64,000 nt of DNA from Candidatus Heimdallarchaeota archaeon (lineage in GTDB: Archaea > Asgardarchaeota > Heimdallarchaeia > JABLTI01): positions 62,001 through 126,000 of the forward strand of contig JAHLVW010000103.1 in assembly GCA_019058275.1 (NCBI GenBank). Direction: 5' to 3'. Both the position numbers and the translations under genes were made by a program. This document shows, in pieces, positions 43,644 through 54,004 of the stretch. Position 1 is the first letter of the stretch. Every line of letters starts with the position of its first letter. The notes under the pieces are model-generated. The model worked only from the letters and a program-made list of their open reading frames with translations. It was not told the origin of the DNA and ran no database searches.

Positions 43644-43999
43644 CTTCCTTTGTTAAAAAAATAGTTTCTTTAAAAATAATAAATACAATACTGCTTGTAT
43701 AAGAATTCCCGCAAATAGTGTTTGATGATTAGTTAAAATTCCACAATTAGAAAGTTTTTAATGTATTTAATCTACCATATTTTTATAACATTGTTGGGGT
43801 TTATTTTATGGAATCAAGTAAAAAATTCTGCCTTTTTTGTGGTCAAGAAAATTATTCAATGATTTGACAATATTTAATTTCTTTTATTTACTTTTTCTTT
43901 TCACTTCTCATGCCTTGGGATTTTCTTTAGTTAATGCTTTTCTGGAGTTATGTCACTATTACTAATGGTTAATTTTCTATAAAAAAATGAAGAAGGAAG

Positions 44000-44698
44000 T
44001 TAGATTACAACACAACTTCCACCTACAAACCAAGCTCCTGGGGGTAGGTATACAGTGCAATATTCCTCAGTATAATAATTGAACACACAATAATAATAGT
44101 AATCAAAGTCATCCTGTCCAAATCCATTAGTATATGGTCCATAGGTGTTTTGATTCACAGTTGCTCGCAATCTTCCTCCACATAATGATGATCCTGTTAT
44201 TGTACAAATTCCTCCTTCAATTCCCATAACTTGTCCTGATGGATACATTCCCCAGTCACTCCCTGTTGCGGTATAATGATACAAATCACCTTCAGTTGTT
44301 TTGGTCACAATCGTTTCGAAATATCTCCAACCTCCAGTATAAACATGTGTTACAAAGTTATAACCTAACCCAAAAGCATCAACAGTTTCTTTATAGCGAT
44401 AAAGCTCCATATTTGATTCATAGAATATAAGATAAACTTCAGTTGTAGGATTGTATTTCTCGATCATTGAGAAATATACTTTGAAATCATAATCTTCTGG
44501 TTCTGAACCTGTATCATAATTTTTCAAATATATATCCCATCTTCTAAGAGTTTGATAATAATTACTACCACCACCGCCACCACCTGGTCCTGGGTCTAGT
44601 AAAATGGGACCACTCTGAACGATAGTAATTAAACTACCTAGAAAAAATCCAATAATAAATATTGAAAATAGAAATCCTTTTCTACTACTTTTTTTCAA
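44000..44698 (-). CDS. Secreted hypothetical protein
   Basis: Signal peptide KGFLFSIFIIGFFLGSLITIVQSG; Gly/Tyr-rich ectodomain. Confidence 0.65.
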   Translation of the reverse strand: MKKSSRKGFLFSIFIIGFFLGSLITIVQSGPILLDPGPGGGGGGSNYYQTLRRWDIYLKNYDTGSEPEDYDFKVYFSMIEKYNPTTEVYLIFYESNMELYRYKETVDAFGLGYNFVTHVYTGGWRYFETIVTKTTEGDLYHYTATGSDWGMYPSGQVMGIEGGICTITGSSLCGGRLRATVNQNTYGPYTNGFGQDDFDYYYYCVFNYYTEEYCTVYLPPGAWFVGGSCVVI

Positions 44699-44977
44699 AT
44701 GTTATCTTCCTCCTTCTTTTTTTATATTAAAAGACAATTCCTATCTGTGGAAGATTTTATGAAATCACAAATGACAAAAGTGATGGAATAAATAGAATCC
44801 AAAATTTGATTATATAAATTTCTTTTTTTAGAAAATTTATTTTTCACACCCTCTGGCTAGCTTTTTCTAATTTCCACTTTCTAAGAAGAGCCTTAAGAAT
44901 AAAATTTTCAATTAAACTATTAAATTTATTGTAAAAAATCACATTTGTTATATTGAAAAAATTCTCAACCAAAATAC

Positions 44978-45005
44978 TATAGACCTTCAAGAGGAAGTGT
45001 GGGTT
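44978..45005 (+). repeat. R3: degenerate processing-stem repeat
   Basis: tatagaccttcaagaggaagtgtgggtt. Confidence 0.72.
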
Positions 45006-45063
45006 AAAGGAATAATTATTAAGAGATACGCAAGAAAGAACCTCATTATCTCGATATATTTCA

Positions 45064-46374
45064 TTATTTGTGTTTAGATTTATGACGTTTTCTGGCAACA
45101 AGAAGCATTAGTATTGTAAAGCTAGAAATTGAAACAAAGAAAGTAAATCTTGGTGTCGCTTCATATTCTAGAAGATCATATTCATGGACATACTCTCGAA
45201 GAAGTTCGCATATTGTGTAGCATGCGTCCCTACCTTCATCCATGCCTTGATTCAAAAATGTGATTACTCCATAAGGAACAGATGTATTTCCATCATAAAA
45301 ACCATACGCTTTTGTGTGATAAGCCCAGGAATCCCCTTCTGTACCTCCCCAACCACCCCATTGTATAAGTGGATCCCATGGTGCGAGCCATGCAGTTTGC
45401 AGCTCAACCATTATTTGTAAGGTCTCTTCTTCTAAGATTCGTGTTCCGTTAGAAACGCCATTATGTAAGAATACAAGTAAAAATTTCGCTAAATCAAAAA
45501 TATTGGATCGTAATCCACCACATCCATAATTTATCTGATTATAATGAGGATAGGCTTTATTTCCAGTGGATCCTGGATCTAGTTCAAACATGTAAATGTA
45601 AGGAATAGCAAGTTGAGTTAGCTCAAAATCAGTATAATTATACCCAGTATTATCCATCCCCAAAGGATCATAGATGTTGTGTTGTAAATATTCCCAGATT
45701 GGTTCTTCTGAGATTAGTTGTATTAGGTAACCTAAAACATCATAACCAAAATTAGAATAGACTCGAGTAGTCCCGGGTTCGTAAGGAGTCCAGACAACTG
45801 GGTCGTATAATGATCCATTAGGTGTAAGATATCCCTCTATCCAATTAGGATAAGGTAACCAATCAAATGGATTTTCCCACCCTAACTCTTGGAGTACTTC
45901 CTCCATTACTCCAAACCAATACATGTCTGAATCTTTACTTAATCCGGATGTATGTTGTAGAAGCATTTTGATGGTTATTGGAGTATTTGTGTAGTTGGGA
46001 TGTCGGAAAGAAAATGGCAAATAATCATTAACGTCATCCTCTAATTGAATCACTCCTTGGTCATACAGCTGGAAAATAGCTGTTGCAGTAAAGGTTTTAG
46101 TAACGGAACCAATCATGTAAATAAGATCAAGTTCTTGTTGCTCTCCATATCCCTTAGCCCAGATAATTGAATTATTTCTAATAACAGCAGAAGTAACAGA
46201 CGGAATATAGGTTTGTTCCATAATATCTAATATTTGATCATCCACTTGGGGGTCAAATACCGGTAAGCAAGTTTCTTCACTTGAACCATTTGAATTAGTA
46301 ATTGGTTTTATCAAAATACTTGTTAGAATAAGCAATAGAAATAGAATCGGGCTCTTTTTTCTCATTTCTCTCAA
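45064..46374 (-). CDS. Secreted beta-lactamase-family serine hydrolase (class C/PBP-like) with C-terminal TM
   Basis: MIGSVTKTFTATAIFQLYDQG (SxxK), VYSNFGYDVLGYLI (YxN). Confidence 0.9.
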   Translation of the reverse strand: MREMRKKSPILFLLLILTSILIKPITNSNGSSEETCLPVFDPQVDDQILDIMEQTYIPSVTSAVIRNNSIIWAKGYGEQQELDLIYMIGSVTKTFTATAIFQLYDQGVIQLEDDVNDYLPFSFRHPNYTNTPITIKMLLQHTSGLSKDSDMYWFGVMEEVLQELGWENPFDWLPYPNWIEGYLTPNGSLYDPVVWTPYEPGTTRVYSNFGYDVLGYLIQLISEEPIWEYLQHNIYDPLGMDNTGYNYTDFELTQLAIPYIYMFELDPGSTGNKAYPHYNQINYGCGGLRSNIFDLAKFLLVFLHNGVSNGTRILEEETLQIMVELQTAWLAPWDPLIQWGGWGGTEGDSWAYHTKAYGFYDGNTSVPYGVITFLNQGMDEGRDACYTICELLREYVHEYDLLEYEATPRFTFFVSISSFTILMLLVARKRHKSKHK

Positions 46375-46505
46375 TTCCTGTTAGATTAATAATGCCAATT
46401 AATCCTATTTTTCAATAGCACAAAAACCAATATAAACATTCTCAAATTCGTGAGAATCAATTCTGAAAAACTATTTTTTCTTCTAATCCGTTTATCCTTA
46501 TACTT

Positions 46506-46575
46506 CAGCGTGTCCTTCCCGAATCGTACTTCTAGCCCTTAAAGAAGAAGTGTGTGCAGGGATTCTACATTTTTT
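46506..46575 (+). repeat. R4: 23S 3'-end repeat (similarity continues to ~46670, shared with R10)
   Basis: cagcgtgtccttcccgaatcgtacttctagcccttaaagaagaagtgtgtgcagggattctacattttt. Confidence 0.95.
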
Positions 46576-46725
46576 GACAAGTTACACTTTATTATACATG
46601 ATATAGAAATATGAGTAATTAATTTTTTAATGAATAAAAAATATATTTGATATAGAAAGTGTGAACTCAAGTATCATTTCTTTAATTGCTTGTGTTCGAT
46701 TCTTTTCTGATGAGGAGTTAAAATT

Positions 46726-48513
46726 ATGAAAAGTGATAAGGGATTATGTACAAAATGTGACAAGGAGCTATGGGCTTCAAAAAACGAATTGATTTGTCCA
46801 AACTGTAATAATTGGATTGATATTTCTGATGAAAAAATAGAACATTTTCAAAATTCAATAGATCTAACAAAACAAGAAATGAGAAAATTATTTAATGAAA
46901 TTAGTTTCAATTTATTGTTAAAAAAATCAATAGACAAATTGGAATATGCAGCTAAGCGATTTTTGCTATCAAAAAACAATCTGGAGAATAGTTTATATTT
47001 AGTTAATGAATGGATCAAATTTTCATTAAATTTATTTTTAATATTTGATTTTCAAAAATCAACAAATTACTCGTTTCCAAATAGTGATACCAATTTGTTA
47101 TTTTATTTTATTGAACTTGATAAATTTGCTAAGGAGTTCATTAAATTATGTAAACTTCATAAAAAAAATTTACATATCTTTAAAGATGGAAATAAAGAAA
47201 TTTCTTTAGTTCCTCCATCAAAACCAATCTTTACAACACCCCTATCAGTTCTCCAAATTCAAGCTCTTAATGCTGATTTAAATGTAGATATTCAATCATT
47301 AAAATCAATTACTAATTATTATTCTTTAATTGATACTAACTATTTTCCAACTCAATTTTTTAGACTAATTGGTATTTATTTATCAAATGGAATAGGTTTA
47401 GCAAAATACCTTATCACTAACAATAAAAATGAAGCAATAAAATTAATAGATTTATATTCTAAACTTCACAAAAAACTTGCTAAATTACCTATAAAAAATA
47501 CACATGTATTCACAAAAGAGAATTTTATAAAGCTATTTAGTAAAAAGACTTTAGAAGAAATGCTATTCTTTAGCAAAAAAGCAAAGTTTTCCTATAAAAA
47601 TAGCATTAATTTTATACCAAACATTTTCCTAGAACTCTCTAAAAATCATGAAAAATCAATTCTTCCATTATTTTTTTCAAATAGATTATTTGAAGAAATT
47701 CTACAAGCCAAAACTGATACTAAAATAATAGGAGAAGTTGCTACATTAAAAGGAATTTCTTTTGAGGATGAATTGTTTGGTTATTGTGAAACTCTAAATG
47801 TTGAAGGTGAATTTAATGGGCAGAAATTACTTCGTATTTCTAATCCAAATAAATCCTCAAAAATAAAAGAACTTGCAGATATGATATTTATTGGTAATAA
47901 AACTGGTTTTATCTATATAATTTCTGCAAAGTCACATACTGTTCTAACATTGAAATCATTGCACAAAGAACTTATTAAATATCATCAAGAACAAAATCAA
48001 ATTGAAGTAGGCTTAAAACATCTAGGTATCGATAATGATAAAATTCAATGGCTATTCATAACACCATTAACTTGGATACCATCATTTAGAAACATTAAGA
48101 TTTTTGATGTTATTCAAATGCTTGGTTTTTTAGCTAGTAAGGAAGGAATAAAAAAAATAAATTTGCACAATAAAGATGAAACATTAAAGCTTGATAATTT
48201 CGATAAATATGATCATTTCAATATTGAAAATAGAAGATTTTGTATTGAAATATGTAAAATTATTGACATAGATAAGAATGAATTGAAATTATGGATACAA
48301 AAACCTCAAATATATTTCGCGGAAATAAATGTAATAGTTCCTGATTTCTTAGATACTAATCATTTAAAAGTTGGTCAATGGATTAAGATTTTATTTGAAT
48401 ATAGAACTAAATACAGTAAACAAATTATATCTTATCATGAAGCAGAAATTTTATCTGAAGCTAAAGCATATAGTATTTTATTGAAAAGAAAAATTCTACC
48501 ACCATATCCTTAA
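46726..48513 (+). CDS. Zinc-ribbon protein with possible PD-(D/E)XK-like nuclease C-terminus
   Basis: CTKCDKELWASKNELICPNCNNW; C-terminal KIKELADMIFIGNKTGFIYIISAKSHTVLTLKSLHKELIKY. Confidence 0.5.
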   Translation: MKSDKGLCTKCDKELWASKNELICPNCNNWIDISDEKIEHFQNSIDLTKQEMRKLFNEISFNLLLKKSIDKLEYAAKRFLLSKNNLENSLYLVNEWIKFSLNLFLIFDFQKSTNYSFPNSDTNLLFYFIELDKFAKEFIKLCKLHKKNLHIFKDGNKEISLVPPSKPIFTTPLSVLQIQALNADLNVDIQSLKSITNYYSLIDTNYFPTQFFRLIGIYLSNGIGLAKYLITNNKNEAIKLIDLYSKLHKKLAKLPIKNTHVFTKENFIKLFSKKTLEEMLFFSKKAKFSYKNSINFIPNIFLELSKNHEKSILPLFFSNRLFEEILQAKTDTKIIGEVATLKGISFEDELFGYCETLNVEGEFNGQKLLRISNPNKSSKIKELADMIFIGNKTGFIYIISAKSHTVLTLKSLHKELIKYHQEQNQIEVGLKHLGIDNDKIQWLFITPLTWIPSFRNIKIFDVIQMLGFLASKEGIKKINLHNKDETLKLDNFDKYDHFNIENRRFCIEICKIIDIDKNELKLWIQKPQIYFAEINVIVPDFLDTNHLKVGQWIKILFEYRTKYSKQIISYHEAEILSEAKAYSILLKRKILPPYP

Positions 48514-48560
48514 TTTTTAGCTTTGAATCTTTTTTAAATGTATTTCATTGCCAAAATAAC

Positions 48561-48607
48561 CTCCTAAACTTTAAAGAAATGTATGCAGAGATTCCACATT
48601 TTTCGTT
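48561..48607 (+). repeat. R5: degenerate repeat
   Basis: ctcctaaactttaaagaaatgtatgcagagattccacatttttcg. Confidence 0.72.
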
Positions 48608-48680
48608 TTTTTATACCTAGTTGTTGTTAGGTTTATTTGAAGAAAAACAAAAAGAAGAACATTACAAAAAATAGATTCTA

Positions 48681-49622
48681 CTAACTACTATTCTTTCTAA
48701 TCTTATCACTTAATTTTTTTATAATAGATCTAATGTCCTTTTTGAAAATTTCAGATGATATTTCTTTGAACATTCTAAACATTATTTCATTAACCAGATC
48801 AAAGGATTTGTTAACGTAAGAAGAAGTAATTGGAAATCTATCATTTTTCTCATAATTTGTTTCCACTTTTGATTTGAATTTGTTGTCTATAATACCAAAA
48901 TTGTGGACTATAATATTCCTCACTTCAATATTTTCTCTTAGCAGTTTTATTTGTTCTTGCGTGAATAAATTTTTAACTTCAGTCTTTAGTTTTTTACAAA
49001 TGGATTCCATTAGAGTGTATATATTCCGAGAAACATTTTGTTCAATATGCTTTTCAAGAACCTGTTCTTCAGTTAATTTTTCTTTAATTTCAAGATAGTT
49101 CAATCTAACATGTTTTTTTTGCCATTGCGTAGGTTTTACTTTGTAAATATAGAATAAACAGTCTCTTAAATAAGAATCAAAATATGAGAACAGCATTACA
49201 AAAGCTTCCAAATTTGATGTCTCTATTAATTCTTTCGAAATTGTATCTCTAAACTTCAAAACCTCTTTTCCATTTACTTTTTTGGCATCTAAAAAGATAA
49301 TTGCACTACTTAGCTCTACAGGAGCTATCAGCTTTTCTTCCAATTTTGTTTTACTATCTCCTAATAATTCTAAAATAAACTCATTTCCTTTAGTCTTCTT
49401 AATTTTATATTCTCTCTCAACTATTCCTTGAAATAACTTTGGGATATATTCCAATGGTAATTTCACATCTTCAGAAAGATTCTTTGGAAAATCAGTGAAG
49501 AAATGAGTTGATAGAATTTTTATAAAAAGTAGTTTGTTTATAGCTGATAAGTAATTATTGACTTTAAGAATAAAATCATCATGTATCTTATCAGTGTTAA
49601 TTGTTATGTTATTTGATTCCAA
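48681..49622 (-). CDS. HEPN-domain protein (RX4H)
   Basis: LFSYFDSYLRDCLFYIYK ... LLRENIEVRNIIVHNFGII (RNIIVH). Confidence 0.65.
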   Translation of the reverse strand: MESNNITINTDKIHDDFILKVNNYLSAINKLLFIKILSTHFFTDFPKNLSEDVKLPLEYIPKLFQGIVEREYKIKKTKGNEFILELLGDSKTKLEEKLIAPVELSSAIIFLDAKKVNGKEVLKFRDTISKELIETSNLEAFVMLFSYFDSYLRDCLFYIYKVKPTQWQKKHVRLNYLEIKEKLTEEQVLEKHIEQNVSRNIYTLMESICKKLKTEVKNLFTQEQIKLLRENIEVRNIIVHNFGIIDNKFKSKVETNYEKNDRFPITSSYVNKSFDLVNEIMFRMFKEISSEIFKKDIRSIIKKLSDKIRKNSS

Positions 49623-49744
49623 ATAATCACCTCTCCCATGAACAATCTCATAGAGTAAAATAAGCGTTTCTTTTTTCTCTTCAATAATTTCCTTTCCTTC
49701 TATAATCTATTTAAAAATTATAATTGGATCATTAACAATTCCTT

Positions 49745-50674
49745 TTATGGTGGTAATACTCCTGTTGATAACAATCCTACAAAAATTAAACTAACTGTTG
49801 AAACTAGACCAAAAACAATAGCTAGAATTGCTACCCATGTTCTCATTGAGTTCTGAACACCAGTAATCCTTTGATTCGTTATATCAATTTGTTTTTGCAA
49901 TCCTTCTTTTCTTTCATCAGTAATCAAAAGATCAGATTCTTGTATTCGTTTCATAATCTCATTATATTTCCTCTCAGCGATACTTGTACTTAGTTTAATT
50001 CTTTCATCAAAATCTGTTTTTAATGAATCCAAATGTATTTGTAATTCATCCATTCCAACAGATTGAAACTTCTGTTGTAGATTTTGGAATTCACCCTCAA
50101 TTTTATACTTTAATGATAACTCAGCAAATCTTTCTTCTTCTAATGAAGTTAGTTTATAATTTTCTTTCATTTTTGAAAGAATTATAAGAGCTTTACTTTC
50201 TCTTCCCTCAATTACCAATAATTTAAGCAGTATTTTTACTGAAAGGATGTTTTCATGTTCCCATAGTTGTTCTCTAAAATCCTCTAAGAATTCTTCCCCA
50301 ACATTCTCTAGCAATCTTAATGCAAAATAGCAGTAATCAGCTTCCTTCATTAAATTAATTGACGCTTGAATTGTTTCCTTTTTTTCTAGTAATAATCTAT
50401 TCTGATTTGGATTATCAATTTCATCTTCAGGAATGTCTTTTGTTAATACTTTGTATACAGCTTCTTCTGATAATGATTTTTTGATAAAACTAGCAATAAT
50501 TGTATTTGTTAAACTCATTTTCTTTTCTTCTTTATCTAAAGGATGTACAACAAGTAGTGCTTTACCCTTTGAATAATTTAAAAGCACATATTTCCTTTTT
50601 TCGTCAATAATTTTCTTGATTAAATTAATTCGTACTTCAACATCAGACATTTCCTTTTCCTCAAAAAACAACAC
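49745..50674 (-). CDS. Hypothetical protein with coiled-coil and C-terminal TM
   Basis: 309 aa; C-terminal WVAILAIVFGLVSTVSLIFVGLL. Confidence 0.6.
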   Translation of the reverse strand: MLFFEEKEMSDVEVRINLIKKIIDEKRKYVLLNYSKGKALLVVHPLDKEEKKMSLTNTIIASFIKKSLSEEAVYKVLTKDIPEDEIDNPNQNRLLLEKKETIQASINLMKEADYCYFALRLLENVGEEFLEDFREQLWEHENILSVKILLKLLVIEGRESKALIILSKMKENYKLTSLEEERFAELSLKYKIEGEFQNLQQKFQSVGMDELQIHLDSLKTDFDERIKLSTSIAERKYNEIMKRIQESDLLITDERKEGLQKQIDITNQRITGVQNSMRTWVAILAIVFGLVSTVSLIFVGLLSTGVLPP

Positions 50675-50989
50675 TATTAATTCTAAATAAGTATTTCTTT
50701 TTCTTATTATCTGATTATTCTCTTTAGGTTGATATTGTTTTCCAAGATTTTTTGCTGTTTATATACAAAATTCAATATTACTAATTAGAACATTATAAAT
50801 TTGTAAGGTAAATTTACTTTCAGTACACTCCCTACGAAAAGTACTTTTAGCTAAAAACGTGTCTCCGTTCTTTTCTTCTGCCATTTGTCCTTGCTTCCAG
50901 CTAGTGTTCTCTAAACACTAATCTATTAGTCACGACAAAATAAAAAGACCACAAAAAAATAAATAATGAAAATCTAGTATGTTAAATGG

Positions 50990-51538
50990 GTGATTTTTAT
51001 GGAGTGGGATCTATTTCTGGATATAGAAACTACAGGACTAAATAGCAAAGATGAAATTATATTAATTAGTTTGCAAAATGGAATAAATGGCAATCATGAG
51101 AAGCTTCTTTCTTGGGAGTCAAACGAGAAGGTTATATTGGAGGAATTATTACAAAGAATCATTGCATTTCCATCTAGTGGTAATAAAAAACCACAAATAA
51201 TTGGTTACAACACCTTAAAATTTGATATTCCCTTTATTATCTGTAGGTGTATCTATTACAAAATCCGTTACTATAGTGAACTATATACGATTTTTTATCG
51301 AGATTGTTGGCATATTGATCTCTTACAAGTCTTTATGTCAAGAAACAATTTCTTTTATCAAAAATGGAATAACATCCTCAAAGCATATGGTTTTCCTGCT
51401 ACAAAAGGCAGAGGTAGTGATATACCAGATTGGTATAAGAATCAGGAATTTGACAAAATTCTTACTTATGTAGATAGTGAGTTTAAATATATGCCTTCTA
51501 TATTTAGCAGATTGAAATCAGGAGATTTTCGCATTTGA
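50990..51538 (+). CDS. DnaQ/RNase H-like 3'-5' exonuclease
   Basis: DLFLDIETTGLNSKDEIILISLQ ... IIGYNTLKFDIPFIICRC ... WHIDLLQVF. Confidence 0.75.
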   Translation: MIFMEWDLFLDIETTGLNSKDEIILISLQNGINGNHEKLLSWESNEKVILEELLQRIIAFPSSGNKKPQIIGYNTLKFDIPFIICRCIYYKIRYYSELYTIFYRDCWHIDLLQVFMSRNNFFYQKWNNILKAYGFPATKGRGSDIPDWYKNQEFDKILTYVDSEFKYMPSIFSRLKSGDFRI

Positions 51539-51751
51539 TTCATATTATAATGAAGTGGAAGATTAATTTCAATTGAAAATAGAAGAGAAATGCCATTTAA
51601 AACAATGAATAAATATTGGATTCATGAGCATCATTTAAAGTTAGTGGATTTACTTCATATCAATTAGACACTAATAATTACGATGATTTTTTTCTACTTC
51701 TAATTTAATACTCAATGCTGATAGAATCAGGGATTTATTAGTTTAAAATTA

Positions 51752-52849
51752 TCAGATATTCTTTAATGGTGAAATTTGACAAATCTCGAAAAATTCACAT
51801 GATTTACATTTCCATTTTTTAGGTGCTATTGGTAATTCTCTATCAATTTTTTCGAATTTTAATAACAGGTCATTAACATTTTCTTTATTGATTTCCTCTT
51901 CCCATGTTTTTGTTAGACCACTATCTCTTAAATAAATTTGAACTCTTTTATTATTTCTATTGAAGAAAAATCCATATAAATCTGCTTGTGTAGAAGCAAC
52001 AGGTTTTACATAGTGTGAAAGAAATTCTGAACCAGTTGTTTTGAATTCATAAACAAATTCATTTGCTATCCCATCAGGTACTCCAACTAATACAAAATCT
52101 TTCCATTCAAAATTCCATCTAATTGTTGAATATTTTTCAGCTTTAGTTGTTTCTACCATTTCCCCTAAAATTAGTGGATGTTTTTCTGCATCTATTATTT
52201 CAATGTTATTTGATTTTGCTTCTTCAATAATGAATTTCTTTTCATTCTCATCTAAATTTGGATTTACTACTATTTTTTCCACACCATTTTCAACAATTAT
52301 GTTATGAGTTGTTATAATATTAATGTTCTTTTCCACTACATTTCTTTTGTGTAAAATTTTTTCAATATCTTTTAGTGATATTTGAGAACCAATTTCAAGT
52401 AATTCAATAGGATTTTTAGGGATCTTTTTTATATAATCTAATTGAAGTGCATACATTATTCTATCTACTAAATAAGCACCAAAAAACATCTCTTCCCCTT
52501 CTTTGGATTTGTAATATGATTTCATAGCACACCAGTAGTAGTTTGCTAAATTAGCCATTCCCAGGAATACAAGTTTATTGGCTTTAAGATTTCTTCTTTT
52601 CTTTTCAATCATTAGTAGTTCTAGTAATTTTATTTCAATTGGATTTTTTAGTAAGGATATATCTTGATATGCTAAAGCAATGAAAAATTTAATTGGATTT
52701 TTCCTGAATTGACTAATGAATTCATGGATAATTTCTTTTCTTACATTAAATTTTTCTTCTACGTTTCTAAATGATTCTTTTTCAAAAAAATATGATATCC
52801 AATTACTAATTTGTTTCAAATTAAAATTAATACTCATTTTTATCCCCAC
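51752..52849 (-). CDS. Cas4/RecB-like PD-(D/E)XK nuclease
   Basis: VLVGVPDGIANEFVYEFKTTGSEFLSHYVKPVASTQADLYGFFF ... WKCKSCEFFEIC. Confidence 0.8.
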   Translation of the reverse strand: MGIKMSINFNLKQISNWISYFFEKESFRNVEEKFNVRKEIIHEFISQFRKNPIKFFIALAYQDISLLKNPIEIKLLELLMIEKKRRNLKANKLVFLGMANLANYYWCAMKSYYKSKEGEEMFFGAYLVDRIMYALQLDYIKKIPKNPIELLEIGSQISLKDIEKILHKRNVVEKNINIITTHNIIVENGVEKIVVNPNLDENEKKFIIEEAKSNNIEIIDAEKHPLILGEMVETTKAEKYSTIRWNFEWKDFVLVGVPDGIANEFVYEFKTTGSEFLSHYVKPVASTQADLYGFFFNRNNKRVQIYLRDSGLTKTWEEEINKENVNDLLLKFEKIDRELPIAPKKWKCKSCEFFEICQISPLKNI

Positions 52850-53386
52850 TTTTAAAATAAAAAAATTATGTAATAAATATTATTGATTTAATGTTTATCT
52901 GATGTTCTTTATCTTATTTCTCATTCTTTAAGGATGTTCAAAATCTACTTTCTCTACGAAATTATTAATATTATTTTTTCAATCAATGTACAATTAATCT
53001 ATTTTTGTTGGATCTTTTGGTTTACAAATTATTGATTATTCCAAGATTTTAAAAAATAAATTCAATCAAAAAAAATAATGAAATTGATTAAATACTCTAG
53101 ACATTCGATAATTGAAAATCCAATTTGGGATTCTTAATAATATCTGAATTAAGCAATAAAAAATAGTTATTTGTTTACCATCCAAAAAAAACATGAATAA
53201 AAACCTTAAACTAACAATTTTTTTCATTTAGATATAAATTATGTTAGTAGATTCATTATGAAATCAATATCCATCTATGATCTTAATGAGAGCTCATCTA
53301 TCTGAAAACATATTTTAGTAAATCTAAGACAACAACACAAATATAAAGCTAAATACACAAAGATAATTTTCAACCAAAGTTATTAG

Positions 53387-53776
53387 TTGAGAGAAATGAT
53401 GCCTAGGGAGATAAGAGAACTTGAACCAAAAAAGAAATGTCTTTTATTAATAGATATGATAAGAAATTTTCATAGTTATACTGAACAAAACGAGTTAACT
53501 ACATCAAATGAAAATGAAAACTTTACTGAAAGATTAATAGAAAAATTTGATGATATAGAGAAAGTATTTATTAAATTACAACGTTCAATCGTAAAAGATT
53601 TTCAAAATTTAATTAAAGAAGATGAAATAGTGATTCCTCTTGTTTTTACTGATAGAATAGCAGAAGCATATTATACTAGTAATCGGCAATTTGATTTTAT
53701 ATCATTCCGAGAAAAAATATATAAAAGCATTTATAATCAATATAGAAAAAATTTGAAAGAACTTGACCGTGTATAA
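53387..53776 (+). CDS. Hypothetical protein
   Basis: 129 aa ORF. Confidence 0.5.
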   Translation: MREMMPREIRELEPKKKCLLLIDMIRNFHSYTEQNELTTSNENENFTERLIEKFDDIEKVFIKLQRSIVKDFQNLIKEDEIVIPLVFTDRIAEAYYTSNRQFDFISFREKIYKSIYNQYRKNLKELDRV

Positions 53777-54004
53777 TAAACATAATTCTTCACTATTTAA
53801 TTCATTTATGATTAAGTTCTCAACAAGAAGATGCATTTAAATTATGATTTTTATAATTTTTTAATATTTTAAATCATTTCCCATTTTATTATATACACTT
53901 GATATATTAAATTAAAAAATTCTATAATTATTGAATGCCTTATATATACTCCAACAAAAAGTACTTTTAGTCGTTTAAAATAATTTGAATTAGGTGCATT
54001 TTTA

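Noticed and set aside
44844-45101. ORF 44844..45101 (-)
   Set aside because: Overlaps repeat R3 and the end of the serine hydrolase gene; composition not protein-like.
50820-50850. Possible extra degenerate repeat (actccctacgaaaagtacttttag)
   Set aside because: Only ~10 nt (gtacttttag) clearly resembles the core; too weak to count.
53946-53970. Possible extra degenerate repeat (tactccaacaaaaagtacttttag)
   Set aside because: Same weak similarity; kept out of the repeat count.
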